A stretch of DNA of 42,406 nt from Polaromonas sp. (GTDB lineage Bacteria > Pseudomonadota > Gammaproteobacteria > Burkholderiales > Burkholderiaceae_C): assembly GCA_028291985.1 (NCBI GenBank), contig JAQGNE010000012.1, positions 1 through 42,406 on the forward strand, given 5' to 3'. The notes under the pieces are model-generated. The model saw only the letters and a program-made list of their open reading frames with translations, was not told the DNA's origin and did no database searches. This document shows, one piece after another, positions 32,337 through 39,708 of this stretch (positions are counted from its first letter, which is position 1; every line of letters begins with the position of its first letter). The position numbers were made by a program, and so were the translations under genes.

Positions 32337-32681
32337 ATGGCTGCATCACAGGGGTTTACCGATCAATTTGCACAGCCCGAGCCGACGCCGCCCGAGATTG
32401 CGGCTCTTGTCGGCCCGGTCCTGCTGGAATTCGGTACCGAGTGGTGCGGCTATTGCAGGGCCGCACAGCCTCTTATCGCCTCGGCCTTTCAGCAATGCGC
32501 AGACGTGCAGCACATCAAGATTGAGGACGGCAGCGGGCGCGGCCTCGGCCGGGCCTTCAAGGTCAAACTGTGGCCCACGCTGGTGTTCCTACGCGACGGC
32601 ATGGAATTAACCCGGCTGGTGCGACCGCAGGATGCTGATGCCATCGCCCAGCACATGGCAGCCATCAGCCGGCAGGTATAG
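32337..32681 (+). CDS. Thioredoxin-like protein
   Basis: 114 residues with one thioredoxin fold: active site EWCGYC (35-40), where thioredoxin has WCGPC, the following helix PLIASAF, and cis-Pro in KLWPTLVFL (P80). No signal peptide is present. It should be a cytoplasmic thiol-disulfide oxidoreductase; Tyr in place of Pro between the cysteines usually makes the disulfide less reducing than in thioredoxin. AAGGAG lies 10 bases before the ATG. It stands 70 bases after the SDR gene and may be cotranscribed. Confidence 0.9.
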   Translation: MAASQGFTDQFAQPEPTPPEIAALVGPVLLEFGTEWCGYCRAAQPLIASAFQQCADVQHIKIEDGSGRGLGRAFKVKLWPTLVFLRDGMELTRLVRPQDADAIAQHMAAISRQV

Positions 32682-32736
32682 GCTGACGCGAACCGGCATC
32701 TGTTTTGCCAATGGCGAATCCTAAAGAATTGGTTTT

Positions 32737-32766
32737 CGCCGCGTTGCATTGGCGGCGGTTGTCTTT
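32737..32766 (+). terminator. Weak terminator candidate after the thioredoxin-like gene
   Basis: CGCCGC (32737-32742) and GCGGCG (32752-32757) form a GC-rich stem with a 9-base loop, followed by GTTGTCTTTT. The T run is interrupted and the gene end is 55 bases upstream, so function is uncertain. Confidence 0.35.
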
Positions 32767-32885
32767 TAGCAACTCGCGGCATCATCTCTAGCCGGTTATC
32801 TGCCCTTCATATTGGAAGTTGAAGCTCAACAGTTCAAACTGTAGGTACCTGTAGCGATGTGCTGCAGTCAACCGATGGAATGCAT

Positions 32886-33185
32886 ATGAAGAACGTCAGC
32901 CCGTCCGTTTTCAAGGATTGCTGCACGATGGGCCAGACCCTGGCAGACCAGCATGGCGAAGGCGTCATATTGCTGGCCGGTCTGCACGCACTGTGCGATT
33001 CGCTGTTTACGTCAGCCGGCTCGCAATGGGGCGTGGATGTGCAGCCTCTCAGAAAAGAATTCGAAGCTTGCATCCGCGCCAGAATGTCGACCACCGGCAT
33101 GCAGCCGGACGCTTTTGAAAGCGCGGTTTCGGGACTTCAGCGGGCCGGTCAGACCGCGGCTTACATCGCGGCCATTCCCGAGTAG
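32886..33185 (+). CDS. Small unknown protein
   Basis: 99 residues from ATG 32886; an ATG at 32880 and a GTG at 32859 are possible in the same frame. The family is not recognised. The protein contains three Cys in its first half (DCCTMGQTLADQHGEG and HALCDSLF) and one more at EFEACIRAR. It is helical by pattern and has no membrane segment. Regular codon use and a full-length frame support coding. It is convergent with the HPP-CBS pseudogene, 32 bases apart, and stands alone. Confidence 0.55.
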   Translation: MKNVSPSVFKDCCTMGQTLADQHGEGVILLAGLHALCDSLFTSAGSQWGVDVQPLRKEFEACIRARMSTTGMQPDAFESAVSGLQRAGQTAAYIAAIPE

Positions 33186-33217
33186 TAGTCAGGGCCTCCA
33201 TCGACACGTGCGCAGGA

Positions 33218-34264
33218 CTATGCTGCAGGGTCGACAGCAGGACCGAGCGCAGCCACAAGATCTGACTGGGTGATCATGCCGACCAAGCGTTCGCCGGGCC
33301 CGATGATGGGTATATGGTGGTGGCCGGTACTGCCAAACAGGGGCACCAGGTCGACCAGATGTCGGTGCATGCTGACGTAGGCGCTTCGTGGCGCCCTGAC
33401 CAGCCTTCTGAGCTTGTCATCAAAGCCCTCGTAGACATCGAGTTCAGCTGCTCGCAGAAAATCTGCCAGCGTGATGATGCCGGCAATCCTGAAGCTGAGG
33501 TCTACCACTGGCAGTGCCTTGATTCGGCGGTCGCGCAGCAGGGCCCATGCCACCTGAAGCGAGGTACCACACTCGACAGTGACCAGGTCGCGCGACATGC
33601 TGTCGGCGCAGCTGACCGCGGCCAGCTTGCCGTCGTAAGCGTGTCCGTGGGCTTCTGCAACCAGCGCCTTGAGGTCGTCCCGGCTGATGTCCAGCCCCTG
33701 GTTGTAGCGGGCCAGCACAGCGTCCAGGTCGGCATCGAGGCCTTGTTCCTTGTTTGCCACCGGCGCCGGGTATGGGATAAGCCCTGCGGGTGGAGTTTTT
33801 GAAGGCGATGCGGGCGAGCACCAGAAACGCCGAATTCAGCAGCATCGGAAACAGCGCGAACAGCGCGAACAGCCGGTCATTCAGGCTGCCCGTCATCACC
33901 GTCAGCGCAGTTGCACCGCCCGGCGGGTGCAGGCAACGCAGGGCCAGCATGAGTGCAATTGCCACCGCCACCGCGAGCTATGGCGACCGCAGATGCATGC
34001 CGCGCCCGCCCGCGATTCCGACCAGCGCAGAAACGGTATTGCCCGCTACAAGCGGCCAGGGCTGGGCCATCGGGCTGCCTGGGACTCCAAAGACCAGCAC
34101 CGCGCTGGCGCCCATGGTGCGACCAGCCAGGCATGACATGGCTTAAGGTTGTCGCCAGCCGGATGGCAAACCACGCTGGCCAGCAGCATGCCTATCAACG
34201 CGCCGCAAATGATGCGCAACCGCTGGCGGGTGTTGACGCTGGTGCGTGCAGGCCGGAAGGCCAC
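33218..34264 (-). pseudogene. HPP-CBS transporter-like pseudogene
   Basis: Three frame pieces together make one HPP-family membrane protein with C-terminal CBS domains. Piece 1 (from ATG 34264) ends near WLVAP. A one-base loss at about 34115 moves the frame to MGASAVLVFGVPGSPMAQPW, which continues to a TAG stop at 33978-33980. The same frame resumes with the signature LRCLHPPGGATAL. Near 33765-33775 a second shift leads into the CBS part (GTG 33760, MANKEQGLDADLDAVLARY). The CBS part itself stays open for 180 residues. Within it about 16 residues at the start of the second CBS unit appear missing (RLVRAPRSAYVSMHRHLVDL). The HPP half can no longer be made. The CBS half could still be translated alone. 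HPP proteins are inner-membrane transporters, some for nitrite. Confidence 0.85.
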
Positions 34265-34479
34265 TCACGACTGACACGTGGCTTGCGGCCTGCGAGCCAT
34301 CCCTGACGGGGATCGAGGAAATCGTCAGGCGCGCTGGGAAAAGATGCTGCCGGGCAGCTTTTGAACTAATGCCGATCAGGTCCCGGGTCCGACTGCTGCG
34401 CATGAGCCAAGCAGCGCGGGAAAGTGTCAGTTCTGCAGCCATCCCACAGGGTGGAAGCTGAGGCCAGCGCAATGGATGA

Positions 34480-34503
34480 GAAAACCCCTTTTCGGCCGGG
34501 GTC
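34480..34503 (-). terminator. Terminator candidate after the EamA gene
   Basis: On the minus strand ACCCC pairs with GGGGT (34484-34488 with 34498-34502) around a 9-base loop and is followed by TTTTC. It lies 25 bases beyond the stop of the EamA gene that ends at 34528. The stem is short but the position fits. Confidence 0.5.
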
Positions 34504-34527
34504 TGTAGATGTCAGTTCAACAGATAG

Positions 34528-35427
34528 TCAGCGCCGCGCTGACACCACGATCCCGCCCACAATGAGCAAAAATGCCGCCGCATGGTAGAGCCTTGGCAAC
34601 TCCCCCAGGAAGGCCACCGAAAGCAGCGCTGCAAAAAGTGGCGTGAGGTTGGAGAAGAATCCGGCAATCGACGGGCCCACCCGCTGTACGCCCATTCCCC
34701 AGCAGCGGTAGGCAATCACTGCCGGGCCGACAGCCACAAATGCAAGCGCTGCGGCCAGTGGCCAGCCCCAGGTGATGCTGGCATCGGTCAGCGACCACTC
34801 GCCGGCTGCAAACAGTCCGGACCACCCCAGTCCGAAGACGATCTGCGACATCAGAAAGGCCGCCCAGTCGGCACGCAGGGCTTCGGGCTCCTGCGGCTGG
34901 GCCAGCAACCAGCTGTAAAACGCCCATGACAGCGTGGCCAGCAGCACATAGAAGTCGCCCGGAACCAGCCGGACCTGCGCCAGCACTGCCCACTGCCCAC
35001 GCGACAGTACCACCAGCACACCCGCGATGGATAGCGCCGCGCCTGCCATCTGGCGGCGCGTGATCGTCTGGTCAAAGCAAAGCCTTCCCACCAGCAGCAT
35101 CCAGATCGGGATGCTGGATGCCACCAGAGTCACGTTCAGCGGCGTGGAGGTCTTCAGGGCCAGGTACTGCAGAGCGTTGTAGCAACCCACGCCCAGCAGC
35201 CCAAGCAGGGTGAAGCGTCTCCACAGTGGCCATACCTCGCTGCCAGGGCGCAGCACACGGTGCGCCAGGGGCAGCAGGATAAAAAAGGCCAGCGCCCAGC
35301 GCAAAAAGTTGAGCGTCATCGGCGGCACGAGGTTGTTTACCAGGCGCCCGACGACGGCATTGCCGGCCCATAACAAAGGGGGAAGCACCAGCATCACAAG
35401 GGTGGCCGGACTGAGACGTTGGTTCAT
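34528..35427 (-). CDS. EamA/DMT-family transporter
   Basis: 299 residues from the ATG at 35427. Ten hydrophobic segments in two EamA repeats begin LVMLVLPPLLWAGNAVVGRL and close with AAFLLIVGGIVVSARR. The conserved PPMTLNFLRWALAFFILLPL and the KTSTPLNVTLVASSIPIWMLL motif are characteristic. It is an inner-membrane exporter of unknown metabolite. A longer frame to 35736 runs into the divergent qor leader and lacks homology. This is the third EamA gene in the window; the three are of different sequence and not recent duplicates. Confidence 0.92.
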   Translation of the reverse strand: MNQRLSPATLVMLVLPPLLWAGNAVVGRLVNNLVPPMTLNFLRWALAFFILLPLAHRVLRPGSEVWPLWRRFTLLGLLGVGCYNALQYLALKTSTPLNVTLVASSIPIWMLLVGRLCFDQTITRRQMAGAALSIAGVLVVLSRGQWAVLAQVRLVPGDFYVLLATLSWAFYSWLLAQPQEPEALRADWAAFLMSQIVFGLGWSGLFAAGEWSLTDASITWGWPLAAALAFVAVGPAVIAYRCWGMGVQRVGPSIAGFFSNLTPLFAALLSVAFLGELPRLYHAAAFLLIVGGIVVSARR

Positions 35428-35604
35428 CGCATGACTGTACCTGCTGCACCTCGCTACCGGCGCGCTACCTGCGCACTGTTCGCACGCGTGACACGCCTTC
35501 CCCCCCATGAAGCGCACGCCGCCTGTGCAGCCTGCAAGGATTCGTGGCACGATACCGGCATTACCGCTCATCAAGCTACCCATCAACAGGACAAGCGCCC
35601 TCAC

Positions 35605-36615
35605 ATGACACCTCCTTCCGTATCGACCCACATTTCCAAAGCCGTACGCATCAATCAGCATGGCGGCCCTGAAGAAATCCAGCTGGTGGATGTCACCGTT
35701 GGGGAGCCCGGACCTGGCGAGATCCGTATTCGCCACAAGGCCGTCGGCCTCAACTTCATCGATGTTTATCAGCGTAGCGGGCTGTACAACCTGCCGATGC
35801 CGCTGCAGCTTGGCATGGAGGCCTCAGGCGTGGTCGAAGCAGTGGGCGAGGGCGTTACCCATCTTGCTGTGGGCGACCGGGCGGCCTATGCCAGCCAGCC
35901 GCCGGGCAGCTATTGCGAGTTGCGCGTCATGCCTGCCAAATGCGTCTGCAAGCTGCCGGACGCAATCTCGTTTGAAACCGGTGCCGCGATGATGCTCAAG
36001 GGCCTCACCGCGCAGTACCTCTTGCGCCGCACGCTTCCGCAGGGCGGCCTCAAAGCTGGCGACCATGTGCTGTTTCATGCGGCTGCCGGTGGCGTCGGGC
36101 TGATCGCCTGCCAGTGGGCCAGGGCGCTCGGACTGCAGCTGATTGGCACTGCAGGATCGAGCGAGAAATGCGCGCTGGCCAAAGAGCTGGGGGCAGCCCA
36201 TGTCATCAATTACGCCACCGAAGACTTTGTGGCGCGGGTCAAGGAAATCACCGGTGGCAAAGGTGTCAAGGTGGTTTACGACTCGGTCGGCAAGGACACC
36301 TTTGACCGGTCGCTCGATTGCCTGAGCCCCTTCGGACTGATGGCCAGTTTTGGCAATGCATCGGGTCCGGTTGCGCCGTTCGCGCCTGGCATCCTCGGCT
36401 CCAAGGGGTCGCTGTATGTTACACGCCAGACCTTGTTTTCGCACATCACCACCCGTGAGTCGACCCAGGAGATGGCTGACGAATTGTTCGCGATGGTGGG
36501 CAGCGGCAAGGTCGTCATCCGCATCGACCAGAAATTTCCGCTGGCCCAGGTGGCTGACGCACACCGTGCGCTGGAGGCTCGCAAGACCACCGGCTGCACT
36601 ATCCTGACGCTGTAG
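35605..36615 (+). CDS. qor: NADPH:quinone oxidoreductase, zinc-free MDR family
   Basis: 336 residues from ATG 35605. The N-terminal GroES-like domain has GPGEIRIRHKAVGLNFIDVYQRSGLY and LGMEASGVVEAVGEGV. The nucleotide-binding domain has HAAAGGVGLIACQWARALG (158-176, AAxGGVG loop) and GTAGSSEKCALAKELGAAHVINY. Zinc ligands of alcohol dehydrogenases are absent. These features match Qor, which reduces quinones with NADPH in the cytoplasm in one-electron steps. An upstream open frame from 35419 adds a Cys/Arg-rich leader without homology and overlaps the divergent EamA start, so it is not used. Confidence 0.95.
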   Translation: MTPPSVSTHISKAVRINQHGGPEEIQLVDVTVGEPGPGEIRIRHKAVGLNFIDVYQRSGLYNLPMPLQLGMEASGVVEAVGEGVTHLAVGDRAAYASQPPGSYCELRVMPAKCVCKLPDAISFETGAAMMLKGLTAQYLLRRTLPQGGLKAGDHVLFHAAAGGVGLIACQWARALGLQLIGTAGSSEKCALAKELGAAHVINYATEDFVARVKEITGGKGVKVVYDSVGKDTFDRSLDCLSPFGLMASFGNASGPVAPFAPGILGSKGSLYVTRQTLFSHITTRESTQEMADELFAMVGSGKVVIRIDQKFPLAQVADAHRALEARKTTGCTILTL

Positions 36616-36815
36616 CCTGCCTGCTGCCATCGAAGTCAGCGCGTGGCTGTAACAGCGGCGCGCCGCAGCCTGTGTTGCCCCGGTACGGCCACGCATTGCC
36701 TTGCAGGCGGGTGGCCAGGATATCGGATCGGTCGAATCCGGATTTTTAAGCCAAATCGCTCTCCGTACCAATGAATACGATGGGTTGATGCTATTGAAAG
36801 AAGAGTGAATGGGGT
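36616..36815. other. Intergenic region with a possible degenerate repeat
   Basis: 200 bases after qor. GCGGCGCGCCGC at 36655-36666 is a perfect 12-base palindrome without T run. From about 36745 to 36806 the sequence becomes AT-rich and ends TGATGCTATTGAAAGAAGAG, similar to the repeat copy in ileS (GCTATTGAAACAGTAGC), so a degenerate repeat copy is likely. No gene is seen. Confidence 0.4.
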
Positions 36816-37424
36816 GTGCACCGCTGGCATGTGCTCGGTGATGGGAGCCGTAGCCTGAACAGCATCGGCGCCTTGCTGCGTCAGCGCGGGCTGACGGGCG
36901 CCTGGTGCGATGGGCAACTGGCAGTGGTGGATGCGCTGGGCAGGCCGGTGGGCAGTGTGGAAGGGCGGCAGTCAGGCCGCTGGGTATCACGACGCTGGCG
37001 GTTCACCTGCTGGGCCGGGCACCCGACGGGCGCTTCCGGGTGCAGCAGCGCGCTTTCAACAAGCCCAATGATCCCGGTTTATAGGACACGATGATGGGCG
37101 GCATGGTGTCCAGCAATGACACGCTGCAAACCGCACTCGCTCGCGAAACCCGGGAAGAAGCCGGCCTGCATGTTGCTGATCTGCACAACCGTGCGTCACG
37201 GTGGCACGATCATGACGGCAAGGCCGTCTGCCGATGGCGCTGGCCAGGGCTACCTGCGTGAGCGGCTCGAGTGGTATCACTGCACCGTTTCCGGTGGCCT
37301 GGTGCCGGAAAACCAGGACGGTGAGGTTGAGCAGTCTTGCGTGATGGCTCCTGATGACATGCTGCAGGGCGCGTTCACGCTGGAGGCGGCGCTCATCAGC
37401 GCCAATCTTCTGGGCCTGCCTTGA
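36816..37424 (+). pseudogene. Nudix hydrolase pseudogene
   Basis: The pieces join into a Nudix hydrolase of about 200 residues. The first frame gives LNSIGALLRQRGLTGAWCDG up to VGSVE. A shift at about 36960-36980 leads into VRPLGITTLAVHLLGRAPDG, then RVQQRAFNKPNDPGL. The next codon, Trp in the family (GLWDT), is TAG at 37082-37084. After it come DTMMGGMVSSNDTLQ and the Nudix box end ARETREEAGL. Near 37185 a second shift moves to RHGGTIMTARPSADGAGQGY, and the frame then runs intact to LISANLLGLP. Two frameshifts plus a nonsense codon make this a clear pseudogene. It lies between qor and the Na/Pi cotransporter gene. Confidence 0.85.
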
Positions 37425-37439
37425 GGCTTGCGCGCTGGT

Positions 37440-39101
37440 TCAGGGCGATGGCTCGACCAGCGTGGGTTGCCTGAGCCGGTTCGGTGCCAGCGCGCCAGCT
37501 GAATCGAGAATCGGATAGGCAATCGAGCAGATATGCGAATTGATGCGCTTCAGATCGCTGATCAGATCAATATGCAGTGAGCTGGTTTCAAAGCTTTGCA
37601 CCGTATTGGCCGACAGCCGGCTCAGGTGGGTGGTGGCATAGGCGCGCTCCAGGTCACGAAAGCGGCTTTTTTCTTCCAGCAGCTTTTGCGCATCACGGAC
37701 CGAGCCGTTCAAAAAGACGCTCATACCCAGCCGCAGGTTGTCGGTCAGGCGCTCATGCAGCTCCACAATTTCGGCCATGCCGGCTTCTGAAAAACTGCGG
37801 CCCGGCTTGATTTTTTTGTCTTCAATATCAATCAGCACGCGCTCGATGATGTCGCCGATCTGCTCCATGTTGATGGTAAAGCTGATGATGTCGGTCCAGC
37901 GCCGGCTTTCGTCTTCGGCCAGCGCCTCGCGCGATATCTTGGTCAGGTAGTACTTGATGGACGAATAGAGCGAGTCCACCGTGTCGTCGAGCTTGCGCAA
38001 CTCTTCAGCCAGCCTGAGGTCGTTGCGGACGATGACTTCCAGCAGTCCGCGCAGCATGGTTTCAACCACATCGGCCTGGTGCAGCGCCTCACGGGCTGCG
38101 CATGAGATAGCCAGCGAAGGCGTTGCCAGGGCCGAGGGGTCCAGGTGATGCGGCCGGCCGGTTGCGCTTTTTTTCTGCGGCTTGGGGAGCAGCTTTTCTA
38201 CCAGGCTGGCGACCAGCTGCGTGACCCCAATAAAAAGCACCGCGGTCAGCAGGTTGAAAGCCAGGTGGAAAAGCACCACAACCTGGGCCGGCTGCCCGAG
38301 GTAGGGGCTGGCGTATTTCAGCCAAAGACCGACAAACGGCGCCGCAATTGCCACACCCATCAGTTTGAAGAACAGATTGCCCAGCGGTACCTGCCGTACC
38401 GGTATGGCCGAGCGCAGCGTGGTCAGAACTGCCAGCAACCCGCTGCCAAGGTTGGCACCGAGCACCAGGCCTAGGGCGACGGAAACCGGCACCACACCCG
38501 ACGCGGCTAGCGTGGCCGTCAGCAGCACAATGGCCAGGCTGGAATACGACAACACCACCAGCAGGGCGCCCAGGGTGATTTCAAGGAGCAGGTCGCTGCC
38601 GAGTGACGCCAGCAGGGCCTTCACCGCCGGCGCCTGCGTCAAAACCGCGGTGGAATCGGCTACCAGCCGCAGGGCCAGCAGCATGAGACCCACACCGATC
38701 AGGATGCGGCCCACCCTGCCGGCAGTGGTGTCCTGCCGTGAGATAAACAGCATGACGCCCAACAGTATCAACAGGGGCGACAACCAGGATAAATCGAACG
38801 AGAACACAACCGCCATCATGCTGGTGCCCACATCTGCCCCCAGCATGACTGCCAGCGCCAGCGGCAACGTCACCAGCCCCTGGCCGACAAACGACGAGAC
38901 GATCAGCGCCGTGGCTGTGCTGGACTGAACGAGCGCGGTGACGCCCACGCCTGAAATGGCGGCGGTGTAGCGATTGCTGATGCTGTGCGCCAGCACCTGT
39001 CGAAGGTTGGCGCCAAACACGCGCAGGATGCCGGTGCGTACGAGATGGGTTCCCCAGACCAGCAGGGCGATGGCTGCCAACAGATTCAGTAAATGCTTCA
39101 T
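37440..39101 (-). CDS. Na/Pi cotransporter family protein with PhoU-like C-terminus
   Basis: 553 residues from ATG 39101. The membrane part (about 1-310) shows two inverted repeats of the Na/Pi type: the first with GVTALVQSSTATALIVSSF (QSS at 59-61) and GADVGTS, the second with VVLSYSSLAIVLLTATL and GANLGSGLLAVLT. In the second repeat the usual QSS is YSS. The C-terminal 220 residues form PhoU-like helices (ALHQADVVETMLRGLLEVIV, LRKLDDTVDSLYSSIKYYL). E. coli YjbB, of the same plan, exports phosphate. Import versus export cannot be told here. A GTG at 39116 would add five residues. It is the next gene after lspA on the minus strand, behind that operon's terminator. Confidence 0.92.
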   Translation of the reverse strand: MKHLLNLLAAIALLVWGTHLVRTGILRVFGANLRQVLAHSISNRYTAAISGVGVTALVQSSTATALIVSSFVGQGLVTLPLALAVMLGADVGTSMMAVVFSFDLSWLSPLLILLGVMLFISRQDTTAGRVGRILIGVGLMLLALRLVADSTAVLTQAPAVKALLASLGSDLLLEITLGALLVVLSYSSLAIVLLTATLAASGVVPVSVALGLVLGANLGSGLLAVLTTLRSAIPVRQVPLGNLFFKLMGVAIAAPFVGLWLKYASPYLGQPAQVVVLFHLAFNLLTAVLFIGVTQLVASLVEKLLPKPQKKSATGRPHHLDPSALATPSLAISCAAREALHQADVVETMLRGLLEVIVRNDLRLAEELRKLDDTVDSLYSSIKYYLTKISREALAEDESRRWTDIISFTINMEQIGDIIERVLIDIEDKKIKPGRSFSEAGMAEIVELHERLTDNLRLGMSVFLNGSVRDAQKLLEEKSRFRDLERAYATTHLSRLSANTVQSFETSSLHIDLISDLKRINSHICSIAYPILDSAGALAPNRLRQPTLVEPSP

Positions 39102-39170
39102 AAATGTCCAACTCACTATACGCTGCTAAGTTGGGCCGGAAGCGCACACCGGACCACTACCGGGAGTCAG

Positions 39171-39210
39171 AAAAGTCCTGCAACAACGCCCTGGCGGTTG
39201 TTCAGGACTT
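39171..39210 (-). terminator. Terminator overlapping the lspA stop codon
   Basis: AAGTCCTG (39173-39180) pairs perfectly with CAGGACTT (39203-39210), and the stem continues with AACAAC against GTTGTT past a bulged base. On the minus strand the hairpin is followed by a short T run (39171-39174). The upstream arm contains the TGA stop of lspA (39202-39204), so ribosomes finishing lspA would cover it. It ends the ileS-lspA transcription unit. Confidence 0.75.
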
Positions 39211-39708
39211 GCTGCGTCTTACCCGAAGCAGCTCATCGAGGACCAGGCACACTGCACCGACGGTGATGGAACTGTCCGCCACGTTGAAGGCCGGAAAGTG
39301 CCAGCCGGCGTAATGAAAATCGAGAAAATCCACCACATAGCCATAGGCCACCCGGTCGATCACATTGCCGATCGCACCGCCCAGCACGCATGCCAGTGCA
39401 AACGAAAAGAGCTTCTGACCCGGGTGTGATTTCAGCATCCAAATGATGAATACCGCGGCCACAATGCCGATACCGGTGAAAAACCAGCGCTGCCAGCCCG
39501 ACGCGGACGCCAGAAACGAGAACGCCGCGCCAGCATTGTGAACCCGCACCACATTGAAAAAGCTGGTGACATAGGTGGCGTCGCCCAGTTTGTAATAGCC
39601 CAGGATCAGCACCTTGGTGAACTGGTCTGCCAGCAGCAGCAGCAGCGCCAGGCCCAGCCAGGGCAGTACGCCGCTGGACGATTTGGAGAAGTTGGACCTG
39701 GCCATCAT
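39202..39708 (-). CDS. lspA: Lipoprotein signal peptidase (signal peptidase II)
   Basis: 168 residues from the ATG at 39708. Four hydrophobic helices (about 15-35, 72-92, 98-116, 145-160) and the conserved blocks [34 protein letters not shown] (catalytic Asp D118) and [14 protein letters not shown] (catalytic Asp D145). It cleaves prolipoprotein signal peptides in the inner membrane, upstream of the Lol pathway whose genes lie at 9972-12030. The start ATGATGG overlaps the ileS stop TGA by 4 bases, so the two are translationally coupled. Upstream in-frame residues to 39762 lie inside ileS and are not used. ileS-lspA is a widely conserved pair. Confidence 0.96.
   Translation of the reverse strand: MMARSNFSKSSSGVLPWLGLALLLLLADQFTKVLILGYYKLGDATYVTSFFNVVRVHNAGAAFSFLASASGWQRWFFTGIGIVAAVFIIWMLKSHPGQKLFSFALACVLGGAIGNVIDRVAYGYVVDFLDFHYAGWHFPAFNVADSSITVGAVCLVLDELLRVRRSKS

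Noticed and set aside
35419..35604. Longer N-terminus for the quinone oxidoreductase
   Set aside because: The leader is Cys/Arg/His-rich without homology and overlaps the start of the divergent EamA gene. The family begins at the ATG at 35605.
36655..36666. GCGGCGCGCCGC palindrome after qor as a terminator
   Set aside because: There is no loop and no T run, so it cannot act as a rho-independent terminator.
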